A stretch of 64,000 nucleotides of DNA from Archaeoglobaceae archaeon (GTDB taxonomy: Archaea > Halobacteriota > Archaeoglobi > Archaeoglobales > Archaeoglobaceae), in contig JAMOPJ010000018.1 in assembly GCA_027064525.1 (NCBI GenBank), positions 62,001 to 126,000 of the forward strand, given 5' to 3'. The notes under the pieces are model-generated. The model worked only from the letters and a program-made list of their open reading frames with translations, searched no databases and was not told the origin of the DNA. A program made the translations under genes and the position numbers. This document shows, in pieces, positions 1 to 8,372 of this stretch; within the stretch, counting starts at the first letter, position 1, and each line of letters opens with the position of its first letter.

Positions 1-170
1 TCAAGACTGTTAGAGGTAACTTTGCGTTCACGAAGAGACACGATCCGCTCTGGGGAGATGAATACATCAGAAACTGGATCTGTCAGTGGCAGGATGGTAA
101 GATAGTCATAATCTGGCCGAAGAATGTGGCAACCGGCGATTATAGGCCACCAGCTTGGATGTCTGAATAG
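1..170 (+). CDS. Branched-chain amino-acid ABC transporter substrate-binding protein, C-terminal end (partial)
   Basis: This open frame enters from the left edge (codons begin at base 3) and stops at TAG 168-170, giving about 55 residues. The end reads ...CQWQDGKIVIIWPKNVAT..., which matches the C-terminal signature of LivJ-type periplasmic ligand-binding proteins, where a conserved Q-W-x-D-G-K strand is followed by a W-P motif. Such proteins capture leucine/isoleucine/valine or related ligands outside the membrane and deliver them to an ABC permease. The signal peptide and ligand-binding residues lie outside the window, so the substrate cannot be judged. The call rests on a short C-terminal match only. 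Confidence 0.6.
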   Translation, partial: KTVRGNFAFTKRHDPLWGDEYIRNWICQWQDGKIVIIWPKNVATGDYRPPAWMSE

Positions 171-212
171 TTTTTCTTAACTTTTTTAAAACCATCCTTT
201 CGTATTTGAGCG

Positions 213-1706
213 ATGGAAGAGATCCATTGGGCGGACGTTATCGCTGAAGATCTGCTCAAGAGGGGAAAGAAGCACAGGATAGCTACCGGCATAACGCCAT
301 CTGGCCACATCCATTTGGGCAATTTGAGGGAGATGCTCACCGCGGATGCTGTCAGGAGAGCGGTTATAGACAAGGGTGGAGAGGCTGAGATGCTTTACAT
401 CGCCGATACGTTCGACCCATTGCGAAAGAGGTATCCGTTTCTGCCGGAGGAGTATGAGAGATACGTCGGCATGCCCTTGAGCGAGATTCCAGATCCCGAA
501 GGTTGTCACGACAACTATGCCGATCATTTCTTGGAGCCTTTCTTGGAATCGCTCGAAATACTTGGAATTCCAGTGATCGTGAAAAAAGCCGATCAGATGT
601 ATAAGGAGGGGCAGTATGAAGATGCCATAAGGACCGCTCTGCAGAGAAGGGATGATATAGCGAGGATAATAGAGGAAGTAACGGGCAGAAAGCTTGAGGA
701 AGACTGGTATCCATTCATGCCTTTGTGTGAGAACTGTGGAAGGATAAACTCCGCCAAAGTGGTTGGCTTCGACGATAAATGGATATACTACAAGTGTGCT
801 TGTGGGCACGAAGGAAAGGCGAGCTATAGAGGTGGAGGAAAGCTTACTTGGAGAGTGGATTGGGCGGCGAGGTGGAAGATCTTAGGTATAACATGTGAAC
901 CTTTCGGTAAAGATCATGCAGCAGCTGGGGGAAGCTACGACACAGGCAAAAGGTTGGCAAGGGAGATATTCGGAATCGAGCCACCTTATCCGATTCCGTA
1001 TGAGTGGATTAACCTGAAGGGCGTTGGGGCAATGAGCTCTTCGAAGGGCATAGTGATTCCAGTTAGGGAGTTCTTGGATGTTCTTCCGCCAGAGATAGTT
1101 CGATACATCATAATTAGAGTGAAGCCGAAGAAGCACATCGACTTCGATCCAGCAAATCTGCTCGAATTGGTGGATGAGTTCGAGGAAGGCATAAGGAAGA
1201 AAGACAGAGCTGTCGAACTTTCTCTGGTTGGGGATGTTGAGTATTCGGACATTCCGTTCAGACACCTCGTAGTTGTTGGACAGATTGCGAAGTGGGATCT
1301 TGAGAAAGTTCTTGAGATCTTGGAGAGAACAGGATACAGAATCGACGAGAGAGCAAGGAGAGACGTCGAGAGGAGACTGAAATATGCGAAGAACTGGCTT
1401 GAGAAGTTCGCTCCCGAAAAGCTGAAGTTCGAGATTGCTGAAAGCGTTGATCCCTCAAAATTCAGCGAGGAAGAGAAGGAATTTCTGAGGACTTTTGCTG
1501 AGAAGCTTGATGAGAATATGAGGCCAGAAGACATTCACACTCTCGTTTACGAGGTCGCGAACGAAATTGGCTTGAAACCAGCCAAGGCTTTCCAAGCGAT
1601 ATACAAGGCTATTTTGGGCAAGAGCTATGGGCCGAGGGCTGGATACTTCATAAAGATGCTCGGAATCGATTGGGTTAAAAAGAGATTTATGCAGGTCTCA
1701 TCTTAA
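213..1706 (+). CDS. lysS: Lysyl-tRNA synthetase, class I
   Basis: This enzyme charges tRNA-Lys with lysine. The protein (497 aa) is the archaeal class I LysRS, unrelated in fold to the bacterial class II enzyme. The HIGH-type motif is HIHLGN at residues 32-37 and the KMSKS-type loop is MSSSKG near residue 275; a Cys cluster (CENCG, then CACG) lies around residues 170-197. Length and domain order are those of full-length archaeal enzymes. A TATA-like tract (TTTTTTAAAA, about 181-190) lies roughly 25-30 nt before the ATG, which suggests a leaderless or very short-leader mRNA. A small hypothetical gene follows 8 nt after the stop and is probably co-transcribed. Confidence 0.96.
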   Translation: MEEIHWADVIAEDLLKRGKKHRIATGITPSGHIHLGNLREMLTADAVRRAVIDKGGEAEMLYIADTFDPLRKRYPFLPEEYERYVGMPLSEIPDPEGCHDNYADHFLEPFLESLEILGIPVIVKKADQMYKEGQYEDAIRTALQRRDDIARIIEEVTGRKLEEDWYPFMPLCENCGRINSAKVVGFDDKWIYYKCACGHEGKASYRGGGKLTWRVDWAARWKILGITCEPFGKDHAAAGGSYDTGKRLAREIFGIEPPYPIPYEWINLKGVGAMSSSKGIVIPVREFLDVLPPEIVRYIIIRVKPKKHIDFDPANLLELVDEFEEGIRKKDRAVELSLVGDVEYSDIPFRHLVVVGQIAKWDLEKVLEILERTGYRIDERARRDVERRLKYAKNWLEKFAPEKLKFEIAESVDPSKFSEEEKEFLRTFAEKLDENMRPEDIHTLVYEVANEIGLKPAKAFQAIYKAILGKSYGPRAGYFIKMLGIDWVKKRFMQVSS

Positions 1707-1714
1707 ATTTTTGT

Positions 1715-2059
1715 ATGAAGGAAATTAAGCTATACACGTTTGAAGATGCCGAAAAGGACTTGAATGAAGGTTTGAGCGATTCTGAAGTCGCTTTGAAGAA
1801 GTGGGAGTCCATTCTGAACGGTTTGAAGGCTATCGAAGAAGTAGCTATTCAGATAACATCATTCTGCGTAAAGCATCAGCAGTTTGAATGTAAGGGTTGT
1901 CCTATAGTCAATTACGATTATCCTTGCGGACATCCATACGCAACGTTCACGCTATTTTATCAGGAGCTGAGAAAGGTTATAACGTTAGCTGAGAAGTTAT
2001 ATGCAATCCTTACGGCTGTGGATCGGGATGACAAGGAAAGTCGAAAGAAGTTTGTTTAA
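1715..2059 (+). CDS. Conserved hypothetical protein with a Cys-rich centre
   Basis: I do not recognise this 114-aa protein. It is mostly helical and charged. A central segment (about residues 51-77) carries CVKHQQFECKGC and then a Pro-Cys-Gly-His motif (PCGHP), so four Cys and nearby His could bind a metal. It starts 8 nt after lysS in the same direction and probably shares its transcript. Its stop codon overlaps the stop of the convergent YkgJ-type gene (shared TTAA at 2056-2059). Codon use resembles its neighbours, so it looks like a real gene. No function is assigned. Confidence 0.7.
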   Translation: MKEIKLYTFEDAEKDLNEGLSDSEVALKKWESILNGLKAIEEVAIQITSFCVKHQQFECKGCPIVNYDYPCGHPYATFTLFYQELRKVITLAEKLYAILTAVDRDDKESRKKFV

Positions 2060-2484
2060 GAAATGAAAGATTTTTCCATTGATTTTTGGTTGGCCGTATT
2101 CAACAGCTCGTTCAGAACGTCTTCGATTCTCTTACCTTTTCCTATTCCTCTGCAGTTTTTATCCAGATAAATGTAAACATCGCCGAACTTCGCTAGATCG
2201 TCCCCTTGCCTTCTGATATAAAACGGATATCTTCTGCAAGCTGTCGGCCTATCTTCGTAAATTAAACATTCTCCGTCGTTGTAGAATATGCATTTTCCGT
2301 CGATCTTCTTCAGGTAAACACCTATCTTTCCTCGCCAAAGGACATCACCAAACTTCTTCAGTCTTTCCTCATCTTCAAACGTAACAGGAATGTCGTAATT
2401 GCAACAGCACCATCCACATCTCACACATCTCCATCTTCTTGCAATCCTCCATGGGATCAGATCCCCCGGATCGATCATCTTCAA
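2056..2484 (-). CDS. YkgJ-family (UPF0153) cysteine-cluster protein
   Basis: The protein (142 aa) has the signature of the YkgJ family, small proteins thought to bind zinc or iron through a Cys cluster. An N-terminal CxxCxxCC pattern (CVRCGWCC, near residues 20-27) is followed by CIFYNDGECLIYEDRP and TACRRYP, the C...C...Y-x-x-RP-x-x-C-R-x-x-P arrangement typical of the family. The biochemical role of the family is not established; some members are proposed to handle Fe-S or metal cargo. The gene converges on the preceding hypothetical gene with a 4-nt stop overlap, and is divergent from hef, sharing a 57-bp intergenic promoter region. Confidence 0.85.
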   Translation of the reverse strand: MKMIDPGDLIPWRIARRWRCVRCGWCCCNYDIPVTFEDEERLKKFGDVLWRGKIGVYLKKIDGKCIFYNDGECLIYEDRPTACRRYPFYIRRQGDDLAKFGDVYIYLDKNCRGIGKGKRIEDVLNELLNTANQKSMEKSFIS

Positions 2485-2541
2485 ATTTTGACATCTCTAA
2501 ACTTAAACGTTTTATACAATAGAAGCTAACCTCTTCTGGTA

Positions 2542-4806
2542 ATGGAATACGTCCACCACCCCATGATTAAAGAGAGAACTGTTGAGAGAAGGAGCTATCA
2601 GATAGCGATAGCGGCAACAGCTCTGATGCACAACACCCTTGTAATTCTGCCAACCGGCTTGGGAAAGACGGTAATAGCTCTTCTTGTTATAGCCTCAAGA
2701 TTGCACAACAAAGACGGTAGAGTCCTCATGCTCGCCCCAACCAAGCCCTTAGTTGAGCAACATGCTGAATTCCTCAGGAGAACTCTCAATATTCCTCCGA
2801 ATCAGATAGTCTCTCTGAGCGGTGAAATCCCACCAGAAAGAAGGATTCAGCTTTGGAAAAATGCGAAGGTCATCGTTTCGACCCCTCAAGTTATTGAGAA
2901 CGATCTGATCGCCGGCAGAATCACGCTCGAAGATGTTATCCATATCACCTTTGATGAGGCTCATAGGGCTGTGGGTAACTACTCATACGTCTTCATAGCT
3001 AAAACCTACTTCAAGCAGGCTAAGGATCCACTCGTTTTAGCACTTACAGCCTCTCCCGGTAGTGATATTGAGAGAATAAAGGAAGTAGTTGAGAATCTGC
3101 ACATCGAGGAGATCGAAATTAGGACGGAGTTCGATCCTGATGTAAAGCCCTACATCCATGAAAAGAAGATCGAGTGGATAAAGGTTGACATGCCGAAAGA
3201 GCTTGAAGAGGTTAGAGAGGCTTTCAAGAAGTGCTTAGAGTTGAGATTCAAGAGGCTCGAAGGCTTAGGAATTGCCGCAAATCCGAACATGACAAAAAAA
3301 GAACTCTTGGCTTTGCAAGAAGCCTTACAGAGCGAAGCGGTAGAAACGAAGGATCAGAGGCTGTTCGAGGCTCTTTCGGTCTTAGCTGAGATACTAAAAA
3401 TTCAGCATGGAGTCGAGTTGATCGAAACTCAGGGCTTAGATGCCCTCAAGCACTATCTTAAAAGGCTTGTGGTTGAAGCCAAGTCGAAGGGAGGAAGCAG
3501 AGCGGCAAAAAGCATCATAATAGATCCAACGTTTAGAAAGGCCGTTATTAAGGCCTTGAAGTGCGAAGTAGATCATCCCAAGCTTGAGAAGCTTAAAGAG
3601 GTCATTAAGGATCAGCTCGCTAAAAAGCCGGATTCGAGGATAATCGTGTTCACGAACTTCAGAGATACAGCGGATGTCTTGGCTAGGGAGTTACAGAAGA
3701 TTGGAATTAAGGCTGTGAGATTTGTTGGGCAGGCGAATAGGGCTGATGACAGGGGGATGAAGCAGAGGGAGCAGATCGAGACTCTTGAGCAGTTTAGAGC
3801 TGGATTAATCAACGTTCTCGTTGCAACGTCTGTAGGCGAGGAAGGTTTGGATATTCCAGAGACGGATTTGGTCGTGTTCTATGAGGCCGTTCCTTCGGAG
3901 ATAAGAGCTATTCAGAGGAAGGGAAGAACCGGGAGAGCGAGGGAGGGAAGGATCGTGGTTTTGGTTACCAGAGGAACGAGAGACGAAGCCTATTACTGGA
4001 TAAGCCTTAGAAAGGAGAGGTTGATGTTCGAAAGACTTTACGAGCTCAAGGAGCAACTTAGAAGAACGCTGAAAAGGCAAGAAAGTCTAACCACATTTGC
4101 CAAGCCAGAGGGGCAGAAGAGCCTAACAGAATTTTCGAGAATGGTAAAGCCCGTTGTAATCTACGTAGATTCGAGAGAGATGAAGTCCGAAGTCGTTAAA
4201 AAGCTCTACGAGATGGGAATTGCTGTTAGAGTCCAGAACTTGGATGTCGGAGACTACGTCTTGAGCGAGAGGGTTGCGGTTGAGAGGAAAACAGTTGATG
4301 ACTTCATAGACAGTATAGTTAGTAGAAACATATTCGATCAGCTCCTTAGGCTGAGGAGGGCATATCTCAAGCCTATTCTGATAATCGAAGGTAACGGGCT
4401 TTACAAGAGGTTGAATCCAAATGCGATGAGAGGAGCCTTGGCAACGATAGCCGTAGACTTCGGAATTCCGATAATCCAAACGGCAAATGCTGAAGAAACG
4501 GCTGAGATCCTCGCAGTGATAGCGAGGAGAGAACAAGAAGGAAAGGAGAGGGCTGTGAGTCCTCATGTTGGTAAAACCAAGATGACTCTGAAGGAGCAGC
4601 AGGAGTATGTGGTTTCTGCGATATCTGACATTGGCCCAGTTTTGGCGAGAAATCTGCTTGAGCACTTCCAAACTATTGAAAGGATAGCCACAGCGAGCGA
4701 GGAAGAGCTTATGAAGGTGCCAAAGATAGGTAGAAAAATCGCGAGGAAGATTCGAACGCTCATGACGACTCCGTATAGCGAAGCTGACAAGGTGGAGATG
4801 GACTAA
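2542..4806 (+). CDS. hef: Hef: fork-structure helicase/nuclease (FANCM/XPF family)
   Basis: Hef unwinds and cleaves branched DNA at stalled replication forks and is the archaeal relative of FANCM and XPF. The 754-aa protein has the full architecture. An SF2 helicase comes first, with Walker A PTGLGKT at residues 37-43, the DEAH box near 138, and helicase C motifs around 420-460 (ending QRKGRTGRA). An XPF-type nuclease follows, with VDSRE near 541-545 and the catalytic ERKTVDDF at about 581-588. A C-terminal double helix-hairpin-helix (ISDIGPVLARNLLEHF, KVPKIGRKIARKI) completes it. No truncation is visible. A TATA-like stretch lies about 30 nt upstream of the ATG. The stop shares the bases CTAA with the convergent modD-like gene. 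Confidence 0.95.
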   Translation: MEYVHHPMIKERTVERRSYQIAIAATALMHNTLVILPTGLGKTVIALLVIASRLHNKDGRVLMLAPTKPLVEQHAEFLRRTLNIPPNQIVSLSGEIPPERRIQLWKNAKVIVSTPQVIENDLIAGRITLEDVIHITFDEAHRAVGNYSYVFIAKTYFKQAKDPLVLALTASPGSDIERIKEVVENLHIEEIEIRTEFDPDVKPYIHEKKIEWIKVDMPKELEEVREAFKKCLELRFKRLEGLGIAANPNMTKKELLALQEALQSEAVETKDQRLFEALSVLAEILKIQHGVELIETQGLDALKHYLKRLVVEAKSKGGSRAAKSIIIDPTFRKAVIKALKCEVDHPKLEKLKEVIKDQLAKKPDSRIIVFTNFRDTADVLARELQKIGIKAVRFVGQANRADDRGMKQREQIETLEQFRAGLINVLVATSVGEEGLDIPETDLVVFYEAVPSEIRAIQRKGRTGRAREGRIVVLVTRGTRDEAYYWISLRKERLMFERLYELKEQLRRTLKRQESLTTFAKPEGQKSLTEFSRMVKPVVIYVDSREMKSEVVKKLYEMGIAVRVQNLDVGDYVLSERVAVERKTVDDFIDSIVSRNIFDQLLRLRRAYLKPILIIEGNGLYKRLNPNAMRGALATIAVDFGIPIIQTANAEETAEILAVIARREQEGKERAVSPHVGKTKMTLKEQQEYVVSAISDIGPVLARNLLEHFQTIERIATASEEELMKVPKIGRKIARKIRTLMTTPYSEADKVEMD

Positions 4807-5597
4807 ACTGGTTCGATCTTCGTTGTGAAATCCAAGGGCTTGGCGTAGTAAGGAGATGAGGTCACTATTATATCTGCAAACTTGGCGAAGTCCTTGATGT
4901 TGTTCTCGTTTATGTTTCCAGCCACTGCAATCTTCAAGTTAGGATTAATCGATTTTAGCCTCGGAACTATTTCTCCGAGCTCCTCTGGTGTGTAATGATC
5001 GAGCAAAAGAACATCAGCGATTTTAGCAAACTTTAAAGCTTCCTCAACGTTCCTCGGCTCTATCTCGATCTTTCTAAGTGATCTGAGGTCTCTCAATTCG
5101 TTAACAAACTTGAGATGGTTCGGTGTTATGAGTATCGAGTCGCTTAAGGAGTTTCTGTGGATGTGCCCGCCTCCAGCGATCACAGCCTTAAGCTCGAACT
5201 TTCTGAATCCGGGATGAGTCTTTCTCGTTGTAGCAACGATAACGTTGGGATTTACCGATCTGGCCAATTGAACGAGCTTGCTTGTGGCTGTTGCGATCGC
5301 ACAGGTTATGGATAGAAAAGTCTGCGAAATCCTCCAGAGCTTAAACAGCATCTTTGCATCGCCTTCAGCTTCGAATATGACATCTCCAGCGCTAAATGAT
5401 TTTCCGCTCTCTATAAAGCTTAGAACATCTACACCCTTCCTTCTGTAGAAATATGCCAGATCTTCCGTGCATGCTGAGATTCCATCCACACGTGTGATTA
5501 TTCTAAGCTTGGCTCTCCCGTTAATTCCCAAAAGTTCGGTAGTTTCATCCTCATACGGACAGTCCTCATGCAGATAGAGCTCAAAGAGATCGAGCAT
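4803..5597 (-). CDS. modD: ModD-like / nicotinate-nucleotide pyrophosphorylase-family protein
   Basis: The 264-aa protein has the two-domain fold of the quinolinate phosphoribosyltransferase (NadC) family. N-terminal LHEDCPYEDETTELLGI is the EDxPxxDxTT variant seen in ModD-type members. The phosphoribosyl-binding region is ATTRKTHPGFRKFELKAV and the barrel ends with AVAGNINENNI. ModD proteins are often encoded with molybdate transport genes, but their reaction is not proven; true NadC makes nicotinate mononucleotide from quinolinate in NAD synthesis. No nadA or nadB is nearby, and a ModA-like protein lies 4 kb away, which favours the ModD reading without proving it. It overlaps the stop of hef by 4 nt. 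Confidence 0.75.
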   Translation of the reverse strand: MLDLFELYLHEDCPYEDETTELLGINGRAKLRIITRVDGISACTEDLAYFYRRKGVDVLSFIESGKSFSAGDVIFEAEGDAKMLFKLWRISQTFLSITCAIATATSKLVQLARSVNPNVIVATTRKTHPGFRKFELKAVIAGGGHIHRNSLSDSILITPNHLKFVNELRDLRSLRKIEIEPRNVEEALKFAKIADVLLLDHYTPEELGEIVPRLKSINPNLKIAVAGNINENNIKDFAKFADIIVTSSPYYAKPLDFTTKIEPV

Positions 5598-5627
5598 GTA
5601 TTTTGGTCATCTTTCGACAGATAAATC

Positions 5628-6536
5628 TTATTGGCCCATATAAACGTAGAAAATCTTCCCCATATACTCTACCCTTCTTATTCCTTCGATAGTCTCAAGC
5701 AAACTCAGATCTTTTCCAAACTTTTTGAGAAAATCCTTAAGCTGGTCCTCTCTCATCGGATGCCTTTTTAGTAGAGTCTTGACAGCTTCTTCAGCTGAGG
5801 AGAAACATTCAGTGGAAAAATCGCCAATTTCTGGATCTATAACATCCACAACATCTCCCAGTATCGCGTGAGCCCTCATTATGCCGAATTCGTCAGCTGG
5901 TTCGATCTTGCTCGTTGGAGGTCTTATCGGGGTTAGCAGATAGACTCCATTGGGCTTGATTTTCTCTAAGGCCGATTTTATTGCAAACAGAGCTTCTTCG
6001 CTGTCATTGTATCCTTTGACGAGCATGATCTCGATGTAGAACCTTCCCCTGTATTCTCTGCCGAATTCGATCATTCCATCGATTATCTCCTCAATTTTCA
6101 GGTCTCTGTGTGGTCTGTTTATCCTTCTAAACGTCTTCTCATCAGCAGCATCGAGTGAAGGGATTACAACGTCAGCTTCAGCCAGATCGTATCTGACATC
6201 TTCTCTGTAGAGGAGAGAGCCGTTTGTTAGGACTGCTATAGGTATATCTGTTATCTTCTTGATCTCTCTTATCAGCCAGCCGATATCATTGCATAAAGTA
6301 GGCTCTCCTTCGCCGGCAAACGTTATGTGATCAGCTTCAACTCTTTCGACAACTTCCGCAACCTCTTTCAGAATCTCTTCCTTCGGGAAGAAGCTTTTAC
6401 GTTCGTTTATCAGATTGGTGGTTTTTCCGAGCTGACAGTAAACGCACGAGTAGTTGCACGTCTTGAACGGAATTACGTTAACTCCCAAGGATTGCCCAAG
6501 TCTCCTTGAGGGAACTGGCCCATACACGAATCGCAT
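5628..6536 (-). CDS. Radical SAM protein (COG0731-type Fe-S oxidoreductase)
   Basis: This 302-aa protein begins FVYGPVPSRRLGQSLGVN and carries the radical SAM cluster CNYSCVYC (Cys 27, 31, 34), followed by the GEGEPTL glycine motif near residue 75 that helps bind SAM. It therefore should bind a [4Fe-4S] cluster and make a 5'-deoxyadenosyl radical. Its substrate is unknown. The family is widespread in archaea and anaerobic bacteria under COG0731, and a distant link to the wyosine enzyme Taw1 has been noted for the group, but this shorter PVPSRRLG subtype is not that enzyme. The gene lies 30 nt upstream of the ModD-like gene on the same strand and may share its transcript. Confidence 0.85.
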   Translation of the reverse strand: MRFVYGPVPSRRLGQSLGVNVIPFKTCNYSCVYCQLGKTTNLINERKSFFPKEEILKEVAEVVERVEADHITFAGEGEPTLCNDIGWLIREIKKITDIPIAVLTNGSLLYREDVRYDLAEADVVIPSLDAADEKTFRRINRPHRDLKIEEIIDGMIEFGREYRGRFYIEIMLVKGYNDSEEALFAIKSALEKIKPNGVYLLTPIRPPTSKIEPADEFGIMRAHAILGDVVDVIDPEIGDFSTECFSSAEEAVKTLLKRHPMREDQLKDFLKKFGKDLSLLETIEGIRRVEYMGKIFYVYMGQ

Positions 6537-6581
6537 CCCACTCCATTAGCATGTTGGGTTTATAAATTTATGCCGAACTGA

Positions 6582-7691
6582 TTAGATGATCCCGAAGAGC
6601 TTCAGCGATAAGATCAGACAGCCTGTTCCCAATACATCCATGAGCGATGTTATGAGCGGAATACCAACGTTGTCTGGATCTATTCCTCTCATGAACGAGA
6701 GGATCGAGAAGTAGTATGCCATGAAGTTCAGCAGAGCTGTAAGTAGTTGTCCAGCAACAACGGTCGTTGCAACCATGTAGATCGTTGGGATCGTTGGAAT
6801 TGATAAAGTGTAGTTCACTATCTGCCCAAAAATACCTACAAGGGTGAATATAACCAAGCCCAAGAAGTGCATGATTCCAAAGCTTCTCAAAACATCTCTC
6901 TCTGGAATCAGCTTCGGCTCAAGTAAACCCAAATGGAGCATCGACGAGAACCTTGAAGCTAAGATCCCACCCATAGCTCCACCATCTTCCAAGAACGCTG
7001 GAATTATCGTTAGAATTCCTGCCACGGTTATCAATCCTTCGACCTCTTTGCCAAGTATTGTTCCAGAACCGAAATCCACTAGGGCGCATGCTACGAGTAT
7101 GGGCAAGCTCTCCCTCACTACTCTCCAGCCTATCTCGCCCTTGCTGAGTCTGTATAAGATTAGGGTTGCGAGAACTATTATCGCTACGGATGTAAGTTTA
7201 AACGAAAGACTCATTGCAAAAACAACATCGACAGATGCAAAAATTAGCGGAAGTGTGACCACATCACCCATTAGAGTTATCAGAGGTGCAGTTAGATTGT
7301 CTGGATCCCAGCCCCACTTGTAACTTCCGATTGCTAAGGCTAAAGTTGTTGGAACCATAAAGATCGCTGAAAGGAAAGCTGCCAAAACGGAGATCAAAAT
7401 GAGGTTCAAAACTAAATCGAACGTAAACGGGTGTAATCCTAAAGCTGAGGCGATTTCAGCAGAAACGAAGCCGTTGAATATGCTCAAAACGAGCAAGAGG
7501 AATGTAGATGAGTGGATATTCTCGGTTATGATCGGATTTACCTCGAACTTCGGTTCTATCCTTCCAGTATGTAGATAGGTGCTCAGCCTCGAGCCGAGGG
7601 ATGCGTATATGTTACCCCTCAAGCCTATACTTGGAGGTATGAGTATGATTAAAGCTGGCAGAACCACGAATTCGTGCGAAAGATAGCCCAT
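6582..7691 (-). CDS. MgtE/SLC41-type divalent cation transporter, duplicated membrane domain
   Basis: The protein holds two tandem copies of the MgtE integral membrane domain. Each has the signature GLRGN..SLGSRLST..HTG (residues 23-42) or its degenerate second copy GGAMGGILASRFSSMLHLG (about 240-260). It lacks the cytosolic N and CBS domains of bacterial MgtE, as is usual for archaeal and SLC41-like members, and should carry Mg2+ or a related cation. The first canonical ATG is 7691, but in-frame homology continues about 28 codons upstream (VRLRDIRESLFSLILCTFGD...) to a TGA at 7776-7778. No ATG, GTG or TTG occurs there, although a strong Shine-Dalgarno-like GGGGGTGA sits at about 7776-7783. 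A non-standard start is possible; see the findings. Confidence 0.85.
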   Translation of the reverse strand: MGYLSHEFVVLPALIILIPPSIGLRGNIYASLGSRLSTYLHTGRIEPKFEVNPIITENIHSSTFLLLVLSIFNGFVSAEIASALGLHPFTFDLVLNLILISVLAAFLSAIFMVPTTLALAIGSYKWGWDPDNLTAPLITLMGDVVTLPLIFASVDVVFAMSLSFKLTSVAIIVLATLILYRLSKGEIGWRVVRESLPILVACALVDFGSGTILGKEVEGLITVAGILTIIPAFLEDGGAMGGILASRFSSMLHLGLLEPKLIPERDVLRSFGIMHFLGLVIFTLVGIFGQIVNYTLSIPTIPTIYMVATTVVAGQLLTALLNFMAYYFSILSFMRGIDPDNVGIPLITSLMDVLGTGCLILSLKLFGII

Positions 7692-7782
7692 AGTCAGTCC
7701 GGTGATTAGATCTCCGAACGTGCATAGAATTAACGAAAACAGGCTTTCTCTTATATCTCTTAGCCTAACAGCAATTCACCCC

Positions 7783-8322
7783 CTAAATCAGTCCCTTCTT
7801 CCTTAGCTCGTTGTAGCACCTTCTAAGAATTTTGCGGATTAAGCCCCGTTTCTTCATGCTCCCCAACTTCATGGCGGTCTTCCTTATGCTTCCAGTCTGA
7901 ACGAACAGTTCGAGAACCTTCCTATCATCCTCCTTCAAATTGAGATTTTCGAGTGCGAGCTTTGCAATCTCAATTAGATCGGCATCGCCGTAATACATCT
8001 CGTGTGGATTTATCCCCTCCTTAAATTCTTTGAACTTGAACCTTATAACATAAACCTTCTCCGGATTTCCGTAGAGCTTTCTCAATTCTTCAAGCAAATC
8101 CTCAAGGCTTTCGAAGCCGTCAGCTTTCGCATCTTCCTCGGTAAGCTCTTCAAGTTTCTTCTCTTGGATGTCAATGATCCTTGCAGTTCCTACTATCTTC
8201 CCACCGCAATGAACGAAAACCTCCTGACCCTTTTTGTATGGACACTGAAGGCGGATCGTTGCAGTTTTTCTTCCACTCTTTAGCAGTTCCCTGAATTTGT
8301 CCTTGAATTCCAAGTGTTTCAT
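7783..8322 (-). CDS. ASCH-domain protein with C-terminal helical/HTH-like extension
   Basis: The first 95 residues form an ASCH domain: MKHLEFKDKFRELLKSGRKTATIRL, then GQEVFVHCGGKIVGTARI and a closing strand KVYVIRFKFK. ASCH is a PUA-like beta-barrel fold thought to bind RNA or modified nucleotides; N4-acetylcytidine hydrolysis is known for the distantly related small YqfB. Residues 110-179 are helical (ALENLNLKEDDRKVLELFVQTGSIRKTAMKLGSMKKRGLI), resembling a DNA-binding helix-turn-helix. The combination suggests a nucleic-acid-binding regulator, which is inference. Its stop is immediately followed by the MgtE-like gene on the same strand, so the two are probably co-transcribed. Confidence 0.8.
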   Translation of the reverse strand: MKHLEFKDKFRELLKSGRKTATIRLQCPYKKGQEVFVHCGGKIVGTARIIDIQEKKLEELTEEDAKADGFESLEDLLEELRKLYGNPEKVYVIRFKFKEFKEGINPHEMYYGDADLIEIAKLALENLNLKEDDRKVLELFVQTGSIRKTAMKLGSMKKRGLIRKILRRCYNELRKKGLI

Positions 8323-8372
8323 GCCTAAGTCGGTAGCATTTTGCTATAAAAATACCTTTTGACAACCGTTAT

